From Priapulus caudatus (Eukaryota > Priapulida > Priapulimorpha > Priapulimorphida > Priapulidae): a DNA stretch of 25,623 nt. The notes beneath the pieces were generated by a model. It was not told where the DNA came from. It saw only the letters and a list, made by a program, of their open reading frames with translations, and made no database searches. Below, piece after piece: positions 18,842 through 23,519 of the stretch (position 1 is the first letter of the stretch; the number at the start of each line of letters is the position of its first letter). Made by a program: the position numbers and the translations under genes. The DNA lies in NCBI RefSeq assembly GCF_000485595.1, contig NW_014577219.1, forward strand, positions 176,283 through 201,905, given 5' to 3'.

Positions 18842-19047
18842 TGTGACCATAAACTGACCTTCATGCGCCTAGTCGGCGCATCGTGGGCCGTCGTTCGCGG
18901 ATACTTTGGCACTAGCGCCAGACACTGAATGAGATCGGTGGCCTTCACGCCATCGTCTCTCTCCTCACAGCAGTCTTCACCACCGGCAGGCGCCGTCTGC
19001 TTGACGCACTCATTGCACCTACAGTTACTAGTAGTAGTAGTGTTCAT
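649..19047 (-). CDS. HK: Hexokinase gene, nine exons, 3' end off window
   Basis: Hexokinase phosphorylates glucose with ATP, the first step of glycolysis, in the cytosol or at the mitochondrial surface. Joined coding exons are 19047-18859, 17426-17264, 13221-13079, 3877-3662, 3264-3165, 2479-2400, 2098-1986, 1645-1490 and 788-649: 1300 nt, 433 full codons, open throughout. Visible motifs are [10 protein letters not shown] at about 125-134, LGFTFSFP at 190-197 (S195), WTKGF at 211-215 (T212, K213), N248-D249 with the catalytic Asp, [10 protein letters not shown] at 271-280 (N275), NTEWGAFGD at 301-309 (E303) and [12 protein letters not shown] from 336 (E337). These match glucokinase S151, T168, K169, N204, D205, N231, E256 and E290 with a constant offset of 44, then 47 after a three-residue insertion. 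The C-terminal part of the large domain, with the rest of the ATP site, lies left of position 1. Whether the protein is a 50-kDa single unit or a duplicated 100-kDa form cannot be decided here. Confidence 0.95.
801..944. mobile_element. TWA-type MITE, copy 1 (Harbinger-like)
   Basis: The terminal inverted repeats are AGCCCAGCGTGCACACGTAAGT on the left and, on the opposite strand at the right end, AGCCCGGCGCACACGTGAGT. They are flanked by TAA at 798-800 and 945-947. The interior repeats GCATGCGTCA and TTTTACTCAAGT in both orientations. A second member lies at 22114-22307 flanked by TTA. Short length, no coding capacity and a 3-bp TWA duplication are typical of PIF/Harbinger MITEs; that assignment is inference. 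Confidence 0.7.
949..1263 (+). repeat. Dispersed repeat, copy A
   Basis: About 315 bp that recur in inverted orientation at 23204-23519. Shared blocks include CACGAATTTTCTATG or its variant, AAAGTAAGAACTAA, AAATTCTTACCTGATAAGAT, GTCACGAGTGT, AAAATAGGAAG, GCAATTTAACCATAAAAA and GTGAACAGAATCAC. The divergence with small indels indicates an old interspersed repeat. No coding potential is visible. It starts directly beside the MITE at 801-944. Confidence 0.75.
1490..1645 (-). CDS. HK: Hexokinase exon 8, GC donor (residues 335-387)
   Basis: The acceptor tcgtttcag precedes ATATGAGAAG. The exon encodes [15 protein letters not shown] (E337 equals glucokinase E290), then [11 protein letters not shown] and IE(S). 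At 156 bp, exactly the vertebrate size, it meets AG|GCAAGT, a GC-AG donor that is otherwise a full consensus. The nearby GT dinucleotides all destroy the frame of the next exon. Splicing on the GC restores Ser387-Asp388, the IESD of other hexokinases. Confidence 0.92.
1986..2098 (-). CDS. HK: Hexokinase exon 7 (residues 298-335)
   Basis: The acceptor tttctatag precedes GTGATAATA and the donor gtgggt follows AAGCAGCT. It encodes [18 protein letters not shown], with E303 equivalent to glucokinase E256, and ends in GKQL. The donor leaves phase 2, so the next exon completes Leu335 and continues YEKMIS, as in all hexokinases. A stronger-looking gtaccag two codons later would break the frame. Confidence 0.93.
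2400..2479 (-). CDS. HK: Hexokinase exon 6 (residues 271-297)
   Basis: The acceptor tgtgtacag precedes GCACAGGC and the donor gtgagg follows AAAGAG. Joined to the previous exon it reads [15 protein letters not shown], the phosphate-2 segment with N275. It holds only the first 80 bp of what is one 184-bp exon in vertebrates, so the intron that follows is extra. A (TAATG)n tract lies just upstream of the acceptor. Confidence 0.93.
2495..2512. repeat. (TAATG)n microsatellite
   Basis: TAATG units lie just upstream of the exon 6 acceptor; in the transcript they form an ACATT-rich tract in the branch-point and pyrimidine-tract zone. Confidence 0.6.
3165..3264 (-). CDS. HK: Hexokinase exon 5 (catalytic Asp, residues 238-271)
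   Basis: The acceptor gccagcag precedes GAGTACGAT and the donor gtacga follows ATCATAG. It is 100 bp, the same as vertebrate exon 6, entering in phase 0 and leaving in phase 1. It encodes [18 protein letters not shown]248 and D249 correspond to glucokinase N204 and the catalytic base D205. Confidence 0.95.
3623..3646. repeat. (ACG)n microsatellite
   Basis: Eight ACG/CGA units lie inside the intron, about 15 nt downstream of the exon 4 donor in transcript sense. Confidence 0.85.
3662..3877 (-). CDS. HK: Hexokinase exon 4, fused counterpart of vertebrate exons 4+5 (residues 166-237)
   Basis: The acceptor cacgtgcag precedes TTGTTCGACC and the donor is gtacgt after AAGAGG. The 216 bp equal the sum of vertebrate exons 4 (120) and 5 (96), so the intron between them is absent here. 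It encodes [23 protein letters not shown] with S195, and LVKWTKGF with substrate-contacting T212 and K213. Both ends are phase 0. An (ACG)n microsatellite begins about 15 nt into the downstream intron. Confidence 0.95.
4349..4540 (+). repeat. Widespread CCTCCGCCAAGGAGG repeat
   Basis: It starts ACCTCCGCCAAGGAGGTTGT, whose CCTCC/GGAGG arms form a hairpin. It continues through TTTGTTGGTTTG units and CTCAAAAAGTTACGGACGGA to a GGTGATCCGGATC segment with the perfect 18-bp palindrome GGATCCAGATCTGGATCC at 4513-4530. I recognise this module order as a recurrent non-coding repeat of many marine animal genomes. I cannot give it an established family name. Confidence 0.6.
4738..6493. mobile_element. 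Foldback-like element with tandem-repeat ends
   Basis: The left end begins TCAGGACAAATAC and the right end, on the opposite strand, begins TTCAGGACCAAATACAG. Both lead into arrays of a roughly 15-bp unit: CCCCCGGACATTTAC at 4740-4903 and its complement GTCCGGGGGGTAAAT at 6103-6480. Inside, a GA-rich arm (4904-5058) turns at a palindrome (5047-5058 against 5069-5080) into a 1-kb CT-rich arm (5069-6076). The whole therefore reads as two unequal inverted arms. Drosophila FB and sea-urchin TU elements have comparable tandem-repeat termini; kinship with them is not claimed. No transposase is visible. Confidence 0.55.
5069..6076. repeat. Polypyrimidine (CTC/TCC) tract on + strand
   Basis: About 1 kb of the plus strand is almost only C and T with scattered A and G. 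It produces long Pro/Ser/Leu-rich open frames on plus and Gly/Arg/Glu-rich ones on minus, which are composition artefacts. Tracts of this kind can adopt triplex or H-DNA. Confidence 0.8.
6494..7189. other. Intronic stretch without recognised feature
   Basis: Mixed-composition intron 3 sequence. Short open frames on both strands show no family motif. Confidence 0.5.
7190..7860. repeat. CA-rich cryptic simple-sequence tract
   Basis: About 670 bp dominated by ACAC, CACG and CAGC, with pure (CA)n runs near 7740-7760 and 7800-7830. Both strands show long open frames of Thr/His or Val/Cys composition, explained by the dinucleotide bias. Confidence 0.85.
7861..9167. other. Intronic stretch, no gene seen
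   Basis: Ordinary intron 3 sequence. The only clear structure is a short (GGCT)n run at 8923-8947. No open frame resembles a known family. Confidence 0.5.
9168..9679. mobile_element. Inverted-repeat element with CGCGTTCACACGG ends
   Basis: The left end CGCGTTCACACGG (9168-9180) is matched by its exact complement at 9667-9679. Each end carries a second inner copy (GCGTTCACACGGACGG near 9233 and CGTGTGAACGC near 9600), followed by GGCCCGAGCC, GGCTCGAGCC and GAGCCAAATTT modules in both orientations. The centre is AT-rich and non-coding. This fits a non-autonomous DNA element about 512 bp long. A clear target duplication was not found. Confidence 0.6.
9807..9855 (+). repeat. 49-bp dispersed repeat, copy 1
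   Basis: Begins ACCATTAATGACATTAAAG and ends GGAGTATCACCCT. It is identical by eye over 49 bp to the complement of 24888-24936, while the flanking sequences differ. Confidence 0.8.
9856..11599. other. Intronic stretch, no gene seen
   Basis: AT-richer intron 3 sequence with an (ATT)n/(AAT)n palindromic microsatellite at 9912-9951 and a few GGGCAG repeats near 11050. No coding segment was recognised on either strand. Confidence 0.5.
11600..11830 (-). mobile_element. Non-LTR retrotransposon reverse transcriptase fragment
   Basis: The minus strand reads [13 protein letters not shown], then [19 protein letters not shown] and [20 protein letters not shown]. This is the finger-to-palm junction of reverse transcriptases of the RTE/BovB or CR1-like LINEs (family pattern hQGSxLSPLLF). 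It stops before the catalytic YADD motif and has no upstream RT motifs, so it is a fragment truncated at both ends, inserted in the same orientation as the hexokinase gene. Confidence 0.85.
12004..12275. repeat. Hairpin repeat with GGCCATCCTTAAAAAATT arms
   Basis: The left arm 12004-12048 (GGCCATCCTTAAAAAATT through TTTGCTGTCC to CGACCCA) pairs with 12234-12275. A (CCTA)n run lies just outside the right arm's inner edge at 12206-12218. A diverged copy of the right arm is at 20851-20935. The spacer holds a smaller AACCCAAAA / TTTTGGGTT hairpin. It is probably a fold-back or SINE-like interspersed repeat; the family is not identified. Confidence 0.6.
12276..12887. other. Intronic stretch without recognised feature
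   Basis: Mixed-composition intron 3 sequence with one C-run at about 12670. Nothing else was recognised. Confidence 0.5.
12888..12964. repeat. 15-bp tandem array ending in an inverted unit
   Basis: Four head-to-tail units of ATCAGGAGTCTATCA (12888-12947) are followed by ATACGAGTCTCCTGAT, the complement of a diverged unit. It lies about 115 nt downstream of the exon 3 donor in transcript sense. Confidence 0.85.
13079..13221 (-). CDS. HK: Hexokinase exon 3 (phosphate-binding loop, residues 118-165)
   Basis: The acceptor tatttacag precedes AACGAGG and the donor is gtaagt after GGCAAGGGT. It encodes [18 protein letters not shown], the phosphate-1 motif of the hexokinase/actin fold, then [14 protein letters not shown]. 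The 143-bp length is 6 bp shorter than the 149 bp I recall for vertebrates, with the same phases (1 to 0). The two missing residues fall in the variable loop after the motif. Confidence 0.95.
13222..14632. other. Intron 2, distal part
   Basis: No exon was recognised. A (CATA)n-(TA)n microsatellite lies at 13678-13706. The rest is AT-rich unique-looking sequence. Confidence 0.5.
14633..15109. repeat. 477-bp near-perfect long inverted repeat
   Basis: The left arm runs from CAGAAGTAGATAATAGGGAA to CCCGCAATCCGGAGATA and resumes at ATGTATAAACCG. The right arm mirrors it from CGGTTTATACAT to TTATCTACTTCTG. Differences are a handful of substitutions, a 4-bp indel (GTAC) and a block of about 50 bp (14820-14870) present only in the left arm. 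As part of intron 2 it would be transcribed as a hairpin of roughly 190 bp. No transposase or clear target duplication was seen. Confidence 0.85.
15381..15411 (+). repeat. Interstitial telomere-like tract
   Basis: Five GGTTAG-type units with one variant (GGTTAGGGTTAGGGTGAGGG then TTAGGGTTAGG). TTAGGG is the standard animal telomere repeat. Confidence 0.85.
15412..16275. other. Intronic stretch, possible LINE upstream remnant
   Basis: From about 15540 the composition resembles the retrotransposon remnant that follows, with short interrupted open frames on plus (for example 15662-15844). No endonuclease motif could be recognised. Confidence 0.35.
16276..16760 (+). pseudogene. Decayed RTE-like reverse transcriptase
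   Basis: Reading across frames on the plus strand shows remnants in the correct order: a CTDKIN block near 16308 (family CTDQI), [10 protein letters not shown] near 16358, [18 protein letters not shown] near 16400, then [20 protein letters not shown] and [13 protein letters not shown] to about 16675. A stop follows, then [16 protein letters not shown] where functional elements have FADDLVLLS. The catalytic Asp pair is therefore disrupted, and several frames are needed. The remnant may extend left to about 15540, but no motif proves that. It is antisense to hexokinase. Confidence 0.8.
16843..17165 (-). mobile_element. 5'-truncated LINE 3' end with ATGA-type tail
   Basis: On the minus strand an open frame reads [36 protein letters not shown], then DTGLEPVE and AMRGRW to a stop at 16942-16944. 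This is the C-terminal pattern of many non-LTR reverse transcriptases (GHVxR...LLW...RRxGRPxxTxK). About 45 nt after the stop the strand enters (ATGA)n at 16897-16843, a simple-sequence 3' tail as found in several LINE clades. Sequence upstream of about 17140 is unrelated, consistent with 5' truncation. Confidence 0.7.
17264..17426 (-). CDS. HK: Hexokinase exon 2 (residues 64-118)
   Basis: The acceptor ctaatag precedes ATTGACCTT and the donor after GGCACTG is gtaagt. The exon is 163 bp, the size I recall for vertebrate hexokinase exon 2, and ends in phase 1. It encodes the start of the small domain: [13 protein letters not shown], then [18 protein letters not shown]. The last of these is the family signature ATVKMLPTFVRSIPDGS leading to the phosphate-binding loop. 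Confidence 0.95.
17427..18858. other. Intron 1
   Basis: 1432 bp without a recognised exon. It contains palindromic TGTACTCTATGTACATAGAGTACA-type sequence around 18425-18500 and the (GCGT)n run beside the donor. Confidence 0.6.
18811..18844. repeat. (GCGT)n microsatellite
   Basis: Eight GCGT units end in GTGTG, 15 nt inside intron 1 from the exon 1 donor. Confidence 0.9.
18859..19047 (-). CDS. HK: Hexokinase exon 1 (start codon, residues 1-63)
   Basis: The ATG at 19047 follows gccgcggcc, a strong animal start context, and an in-frame TAG at 19095-19093 rules out a longer N-terminus within this exon. The 63 residues are Cys-rich near the start (C9, C11, C14, then C26 C27) and do not resemble the hydrophobic mitochondrial-binding N-terminus of vertebrate HK1/HK2. 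The exon ends MK before donor gtcagt, phase 0. Vertebrate exon 1 also ends with a Lys directly before the Ile-Asp of exon 2, so the boundary looks ancestral. A (GCGT)n tract begins 15 nt into the intron. The N-terminus itself rests only on the open frame and its join to exon 2. Confidence 0.8.
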
Positions 19048-19340
19048 GGCCGCGGCTCGATCGACTCCCAACAACGATGCGATCGGTACGCTCTAGACAG
19101 CAGCCTCGTGGCCAGCCTCGGTCTCAAACTCACGGCGTATTTCACTGATCGATGCGCTATCGTTCGTTGTACGAAATTTATGCACACTTGTACAGATAGA
19201 TAGACACACACGCACACAAACACACAGGCGCGTATTTCGCCTACACGGTTATAGTACTAATAGTAATACTAATAGACTTGCTCAACGCACACACCCTCGC
19301 TAAAGGTCAATTATGGTAGCGGGTAGCGGAGATGCGGTGA

Positions 19341-19364
19341 TATTTATACAGACGTATGACGTCA
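19341..19364 (-). promoter_or_regulatory. Candidate hexokinase core promoter: CRE plus TATA
   Basis: On the minus strand a perfect CRE palindrome TGACGTCA (19364-19357) lies 8 bp upstream of TATAAATA (19348-19341). A start about 30 nt downstream would be near 19312, giving a 5' leader of about 265 nt to the ATG at 19047. CREB-responsive control of a glycolytic enzyme would be plausible, but only the motifs and spacing are seen. An unseen 5' non-coding exon would make this coincidental. Confidence 0.4.
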
Positions 19365-19499
19365 AGCCGGCACATGATGCAGCAGCAGCTCCTACGTGAC
19401 GCGCTTGCAAACGAAGGCATGCGCTGACAGATCGTGGGGGCGGACCTACATGCTGCCACTCAACGTGCAGCTCGGTCACGAGTGGGGGGTGTTTCATTA

Positions 19500-20850
19500 C
19501 AAGTTTTATTACTACTCCGATTCTAAGAACTGCCGGCTGTAGAGAAAAACGCGGGCACCTGCGTAGCTAAAGCCCGACCAGGCTGTGTGACCCATAAGCC
19601 AAGGATAAAGCGCGCGGGCAAGACGGCACACACACAGCTACGTTCATTGGCTAAAAGCCTAAAACAATCGAGTAGTGCGGTTAGGAATTTTCGGAATTAT
19701 TTAATTTTAAGAAAAACTTCAAGGTTCGATGAATGATGCACTCGTTCACTTCCGAAAGCGGGTAAAAATGCCAAATTTTTCCACTTCGGTGCAAAATGCA
19801 TCGGCCGGGCCTTTCATTAGTTACGAAAAGCAAACAGTCTCGCCAAACACCTACACACAGTCCTAACTGGTCACGTCGTTGACGCCCCATTCATGCCCAT
19901 CAATGAAGAAGGCAGGGCTTATTCTGATTTATACGGAAATGCGAAAATGCAACAGAAGGACGTAGCGCAGTGCGCTAAACAGCGTGTTATTTTCGTATTT
20001 GTGCCAAACTCTATCGTAGGAAACCGTTCTAGCCTAGCAGAATGCCCTAGTTCCTGAGATCGACGATTTGGTGGTCCAATGGGTCCCCATGTGTAAAAAT
20101 ATAAAACACTAGTGCGGCGTAGGCTGTGATTGGAAGACACAAAGTGTCAATCCTCGGCGCGCCTCGGCATCATGGCCGCATCATGTCTAGTGGGAGTAAA
20201 CCATTGAGAATGAGAATTGGAGCATGGAGAGTGTACCCCTGCAATACTCTGTGTGTAATATTGCAGTGTGCTTTTTTTTGTTTTCTTGCTGCCTTTCACT
20301 TTCAGGGCAATGTTTTGCCTCCAGTGAGATCGAGCCAGAGATTTTACCTAGCCGAGAGAACCTAAGAAAGTTCTAAATTCTTGTTCTTGTTTTTTTACAA
20401 TTTGCCAAGGCAAACTTACATAAAATATGCTAATTATTTAATTTACTCGAGCACCACAGTGCTTGCTTCAACATCATTCAAGTTTGAACGGACCGTTTAC
20501 CGATCCTAAGCGTGGTGTACTGTGTAAAATTTAAATTTTAGGGGAAAATTAAAAACACGTATATTTTTTAATGTAAACAGTAGTGAGCTGCCTATGTTAT
20601 CGCCCCGTGGCAGGTGTTAGCTTTGTAGGCATGAAGCCTAATGTAACATCTGTTTTACACGTGACGTATAAAATATTGCTTGTTTCCCCTTTACCGACCG
20701 TATCGCCAAAACGCCGCTACTCGACACATTTTATTGGCCGATTAAAACAAAACAAAAAAAAATCAAATTCGTTCCGCAAAAACATTCTACACAAAACAGA
20801 ATATACAATATACATACACACATCTTGTCAAAACAAAATAAAAAAGATTT
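19500..20850. other. Upstream or intergenic stretch, no gene recognised
   Basis: Mixed-composition sequence. Open frames such as 20126-20365 (plus) and 20583-20879 (plus) have no recognisable domain. Confidence 0.5.
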
Positions 20851-20935
20851 TTCACCTACCTACCTACTCGGTACCCTGAGAGGCGAGTAGAGGTAAAGGG
20901 GAAACAAACAATTTTGTAAGGGTGGCCTGATCAGA
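20851..20935 (+). repeat. Diverged copy of the 12190-12285 repeat
   Basis: TCACCTACCTACCTAC is followed by GGGGAAACAAACAATTTTGT and AAGGGTGGCCTGATCAG. This parallels TGACCTACCTACCTAC...GGGGACAGCAAACAT...AATTTTTTAAGGATGGCCTAATCGG at 12203-12283, in the same orientation. Confidence 0.55.
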
Positions 20936-21059
20936 CAGATCTATGTCCTGGCTACAATACAAGGTTATCGAGCACGCACAGTCGCTTTACAAAATTACAA
21001 AACTTATGGCCGTGCGTAAATGTCACGTACACTGCAGTACTTTAAAAGGCAGCCGAAGC

Positions 21060-21374
21060 TGCGGCTGACACGATGCAGCAAACACCGCTGGAGCCTCTCC
21101 AAACACTAAATATACACAGCAGGGAGAAACAACCGCAAGCCAGAAAGCAGCTGAGGGCCGGAGGTGGGGGCATGGCGACGGAAACTTCCGACGGGAGAAC
21201 GCAGCACACGTCCCGGGCCGGCATCGTGAACTCTGCTCTGCCCTTTCCCCGACAAAATCACGATATTTATGAATGAAGAAGTCATTACAACCGGCGGGTG
21301 ACGCAACCGCGAGCTATACTGTACTCGCGGGAGATGCTGTGCTAGAACTCGTCTGCTGCAAACCACCAGCACCA

Positions 21375-21409
<35 letters not shown>

Positions 21410-21680
21410 TCAGCAGCAGCAGTAGCAGCGTGTCTGCTAGACTGCCACCAAACATCCTCCTCACTGCGCACAACCGAGAGAAAGACCGGATACCAGAGAA
21501 GCGTCGCCTGAGAGGCGGCGTCTGAGTCGTCTACGCGTCTGCCACGGATAAGCCATCGTAGAATGTTGTGTATCCGCCCACGCAGGGCGACCGCCGGCTG
21601 GCACGACTGCAGGCAGCTGCTTACCTGCGCTTTCTCTCAGGAAATGATCATAGCGCAATCGCACCGTACACATTGAAAGC
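21060..21680. other. GC-rich stretch with CAG repeats, no gene proven
   Basis: A CpG-richer segment with small open frames on both strands (21073-21276 plus; 21461-21673 minus). Neither carries a recognisable domain. It could be promoter-proximal sequence, but nothing proves it. Confidence 0.4.
21379..21428. repeat. (CAG)n microsatellite
   Basis: About 15 CAG units with two interruptions (CTCAG and TAG). The minus frame gives a Leu run and is not evidence of a gene. Confidence 0.9.
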
Positions 21681-21784
21681 GAGCTAATAGCGAGGAAGAT
21701 GCGACGAATTGAAATAAATCGCTTCGCTTTTCGAATCGACTACAGGATATTGCCTAGCCTATTGACTCCGTACATCCCCTGACA

Positions 21785-21890
21785 TAACTCTAGTACTATA
21801 GCCCGCGTACATTGACTGTCGGCAGTCAATGTCCAGCGGCAGGCAATTGCCTGCGGCAGTCAATGTACGCGGGCTATAGTACTAGAGCTA
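21785..21890. mobile_element. 106-bp palindromic MITE with 9-bp target duplication
   Basis: The ends TAACTCTAGTACTATAGCCC and TAGCTCTAGTACTATAGCCC (opposite strand) form 34-bp terminal inverted repeats with one mismatch, extending through GCGTACATTGACTG. CCCCTGACA occurs immediately outside both ends (21776-21784 and 21891-21899). The 38-bp centre contains GCAGGCAATTGCCTGC and a third CAGTCAATGT. A 9-bp duplication is typical of Mutator-like elements; that assignment is inference. Confidence 0.8.
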
Positions 21891-22113
21891 CCCCTGACAC
21901 TGCTGCGTAGTAATAATACGCATTCATTCATTCTTCGTCTGTCATTGTCATATGAACATATGACATAACAAACAGGGGCCATCGTAGCAAGAAATGTATC
22001 ATGTCAGAAACACACCGTTATACAAACCCTGATTTACCTATCTGTCTTGAGTGCTTGTCAGGTAGCGTAAGCCAATCATCACTAAGAGAACGACATTTTA
22101 AAAACATCGCTTA

Positions 22114-22307
22114 AGCCCGGCGCACACGTGAGTTATTTTACTCATGTAAAATAACGCATGAGTCAAATTACTCAACGAAAATCCGCCGCACACGTGAGTA
22201 AAATAACGCATGCGTCAAATTACTCAACGAAAATCCGCCGCACATGTGAGTAAAATGGCTCATGCGTCATTTTACTTGAGTAAAATAACTCACGTGTGCG
22301 CCGTGCA
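22114..22307. mobile_element. TWA-type MITE, copy 2 with duplicated internal unit
   Basis: The left end AGCCCGGCGCACACGTGAGT and a diverged right end in inverted orientation are flanked by TTA (22111-22113 and 22308-22310). Compared with copy 1 at 801-944 it has an extra internal block: ACTCAACGAAAATCCGCCGC occurs twice in tandem, each time followed by an ACRTGTGAGTAAAAT-type repeat end. Confidence 0.75.
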
Positions 22308-22709
22308 TTAGTAACAAAGTGCAACAAAGTCACGAGTGTGACAGGCACGAGTGAAAACCTGTCTAGCTTGACCGCCATAGCAAAAATATCCGAGATGTGG
22401 GGCTGGTTATTTCTCACATACAGATAGATTGATTGTATCTGAGTCTGGCCATGCGAGACTAAGAACTGACAGGGGTGGGGAAGAAGATTTTTGTTGGCAC
22501 GAGTCCAGAGATCGATTCGGGTAAGGATTTAAGTTGCACCTAGAACAGGTTTTGTTTTTCCTGCTACAGAGCGAGTGTGTGTATAATATTTAATAATTTG
22601 AGAGACAAGGTATCTGCTATGTCAATCAGACATACCACATGAACATGACTCAACCATGCATCACTAGTAATAGCGAGTCAACTCTGTGTTAGCGATCACA
22701 TCGATGAAA

Positions 22710-22833
22710 ATACACCTGTCTATAGAGGACAACCTCTATAGAACATACACCTGTCTATAGAGGACACTTTTGGCATTTCTCCTGAGTAGCAGAAACCAGC
22801 TGTCAATGGAAACCTGTCTACAAAAGACAATTT
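22710..22833. repeat. CCTGTCTATAGAGGACA direct repeats
   Basis: ATACACCTGTCTATAGAGGA at 22710 and again at 22745 (35 bp apart), with a degenerate third copy, AAACCTGTCTACAAAAGACA, at 22809. It looks like part of an interspersed repeat family; no function is assigned. Confidence 0.65.
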
Positions 22834-23203
22834 TTAGGTTTCCCTAGCTCTACCGGTGTAGCCCCATCACTCCCGCTACAGGCAGCTGACAGGGCTTCCT
22901 TCCTTCGAGTGACTTTTATAGGTGCGACTGCCTGTACACTAAAGATTTTCCTACTTCTACTGCAACCACACAGATTATAATAACCTGCTTCACTGAAGTG
23001 ACCTTCACACGACCTTTAGTTATTCCAAAGGTGTGCTGATTAGCAATATAAACTATAAGTATATAAAGGTAATGTATGAACACATTCAAGCAGGCACACA
23101 AATCTGTGTGCCACTGCCAGAGATGATGGTCTGTTAAATATTGCTCAGATCAGTTGATATTGCTCGACACCGTAAATAGTAATTTAAGTAAAACAATTAT
23201 GTC

Positions 23204-23519
23204 CACTTTTTCTTTTCACGTGATTCTGTTCACTTTTTATGGTTAAATTGCTACATTAATTATGCTTCCTATTTTGCTATTTCTGTTCGATGTGAACAAA
23301 CACTCGTGACTTATACATAGCCAATAACAAGCATTTAATGTTGTGATCAATATATCAAATCGCCCAGGTTTTGGGATTTTTAACTAGTTGAGACAAAATC
23401 TTATCAGGTAAGAATTTGAGGATACATTTAGTCCCGTTAGTTCTTACTTTTCACATAAACAATTGCAATCATTTTTTTACAAATATACACTGGTCATAGA
23501 AAATTCGTAATGTAATCAA
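23204..23519 (-). repeat. Dispersed repeat, copy B
   Basis: The inverted relative of 949-1263, sharing the same ordered blocks (GTGATTCTGTTCAC, TTTTTATGGTTAAATTGC, CTTCCTATTTTGCTATT, ACACTCGTGAC, ATCTTATCAGGTAAGAATTT, TTAGTTCTTACTTTT). The two copies differ by substitutions and short indels. Confidence 0.75.

Noticed and set aside
19048-19074. Longer hexokinase N-terminus starting at a TTG (19074)
   Set aside because: Not an ATG; the first in-frame ATG with good context is at 19047, and an in-frame stop lies upstream at 19095-19093.
20126-20365. Small plus-strand open frame as a divergent gene upstream of hexokinase
   Set aside because: No domain, no splice-consistent extension, composition like its surroundings.
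21106-21471. Leu-rich minus-strand open frame resembling a signal peptide
   Set aside because: The Leu run is the complement of the CAG microsatellite; the remainder has no family motif.
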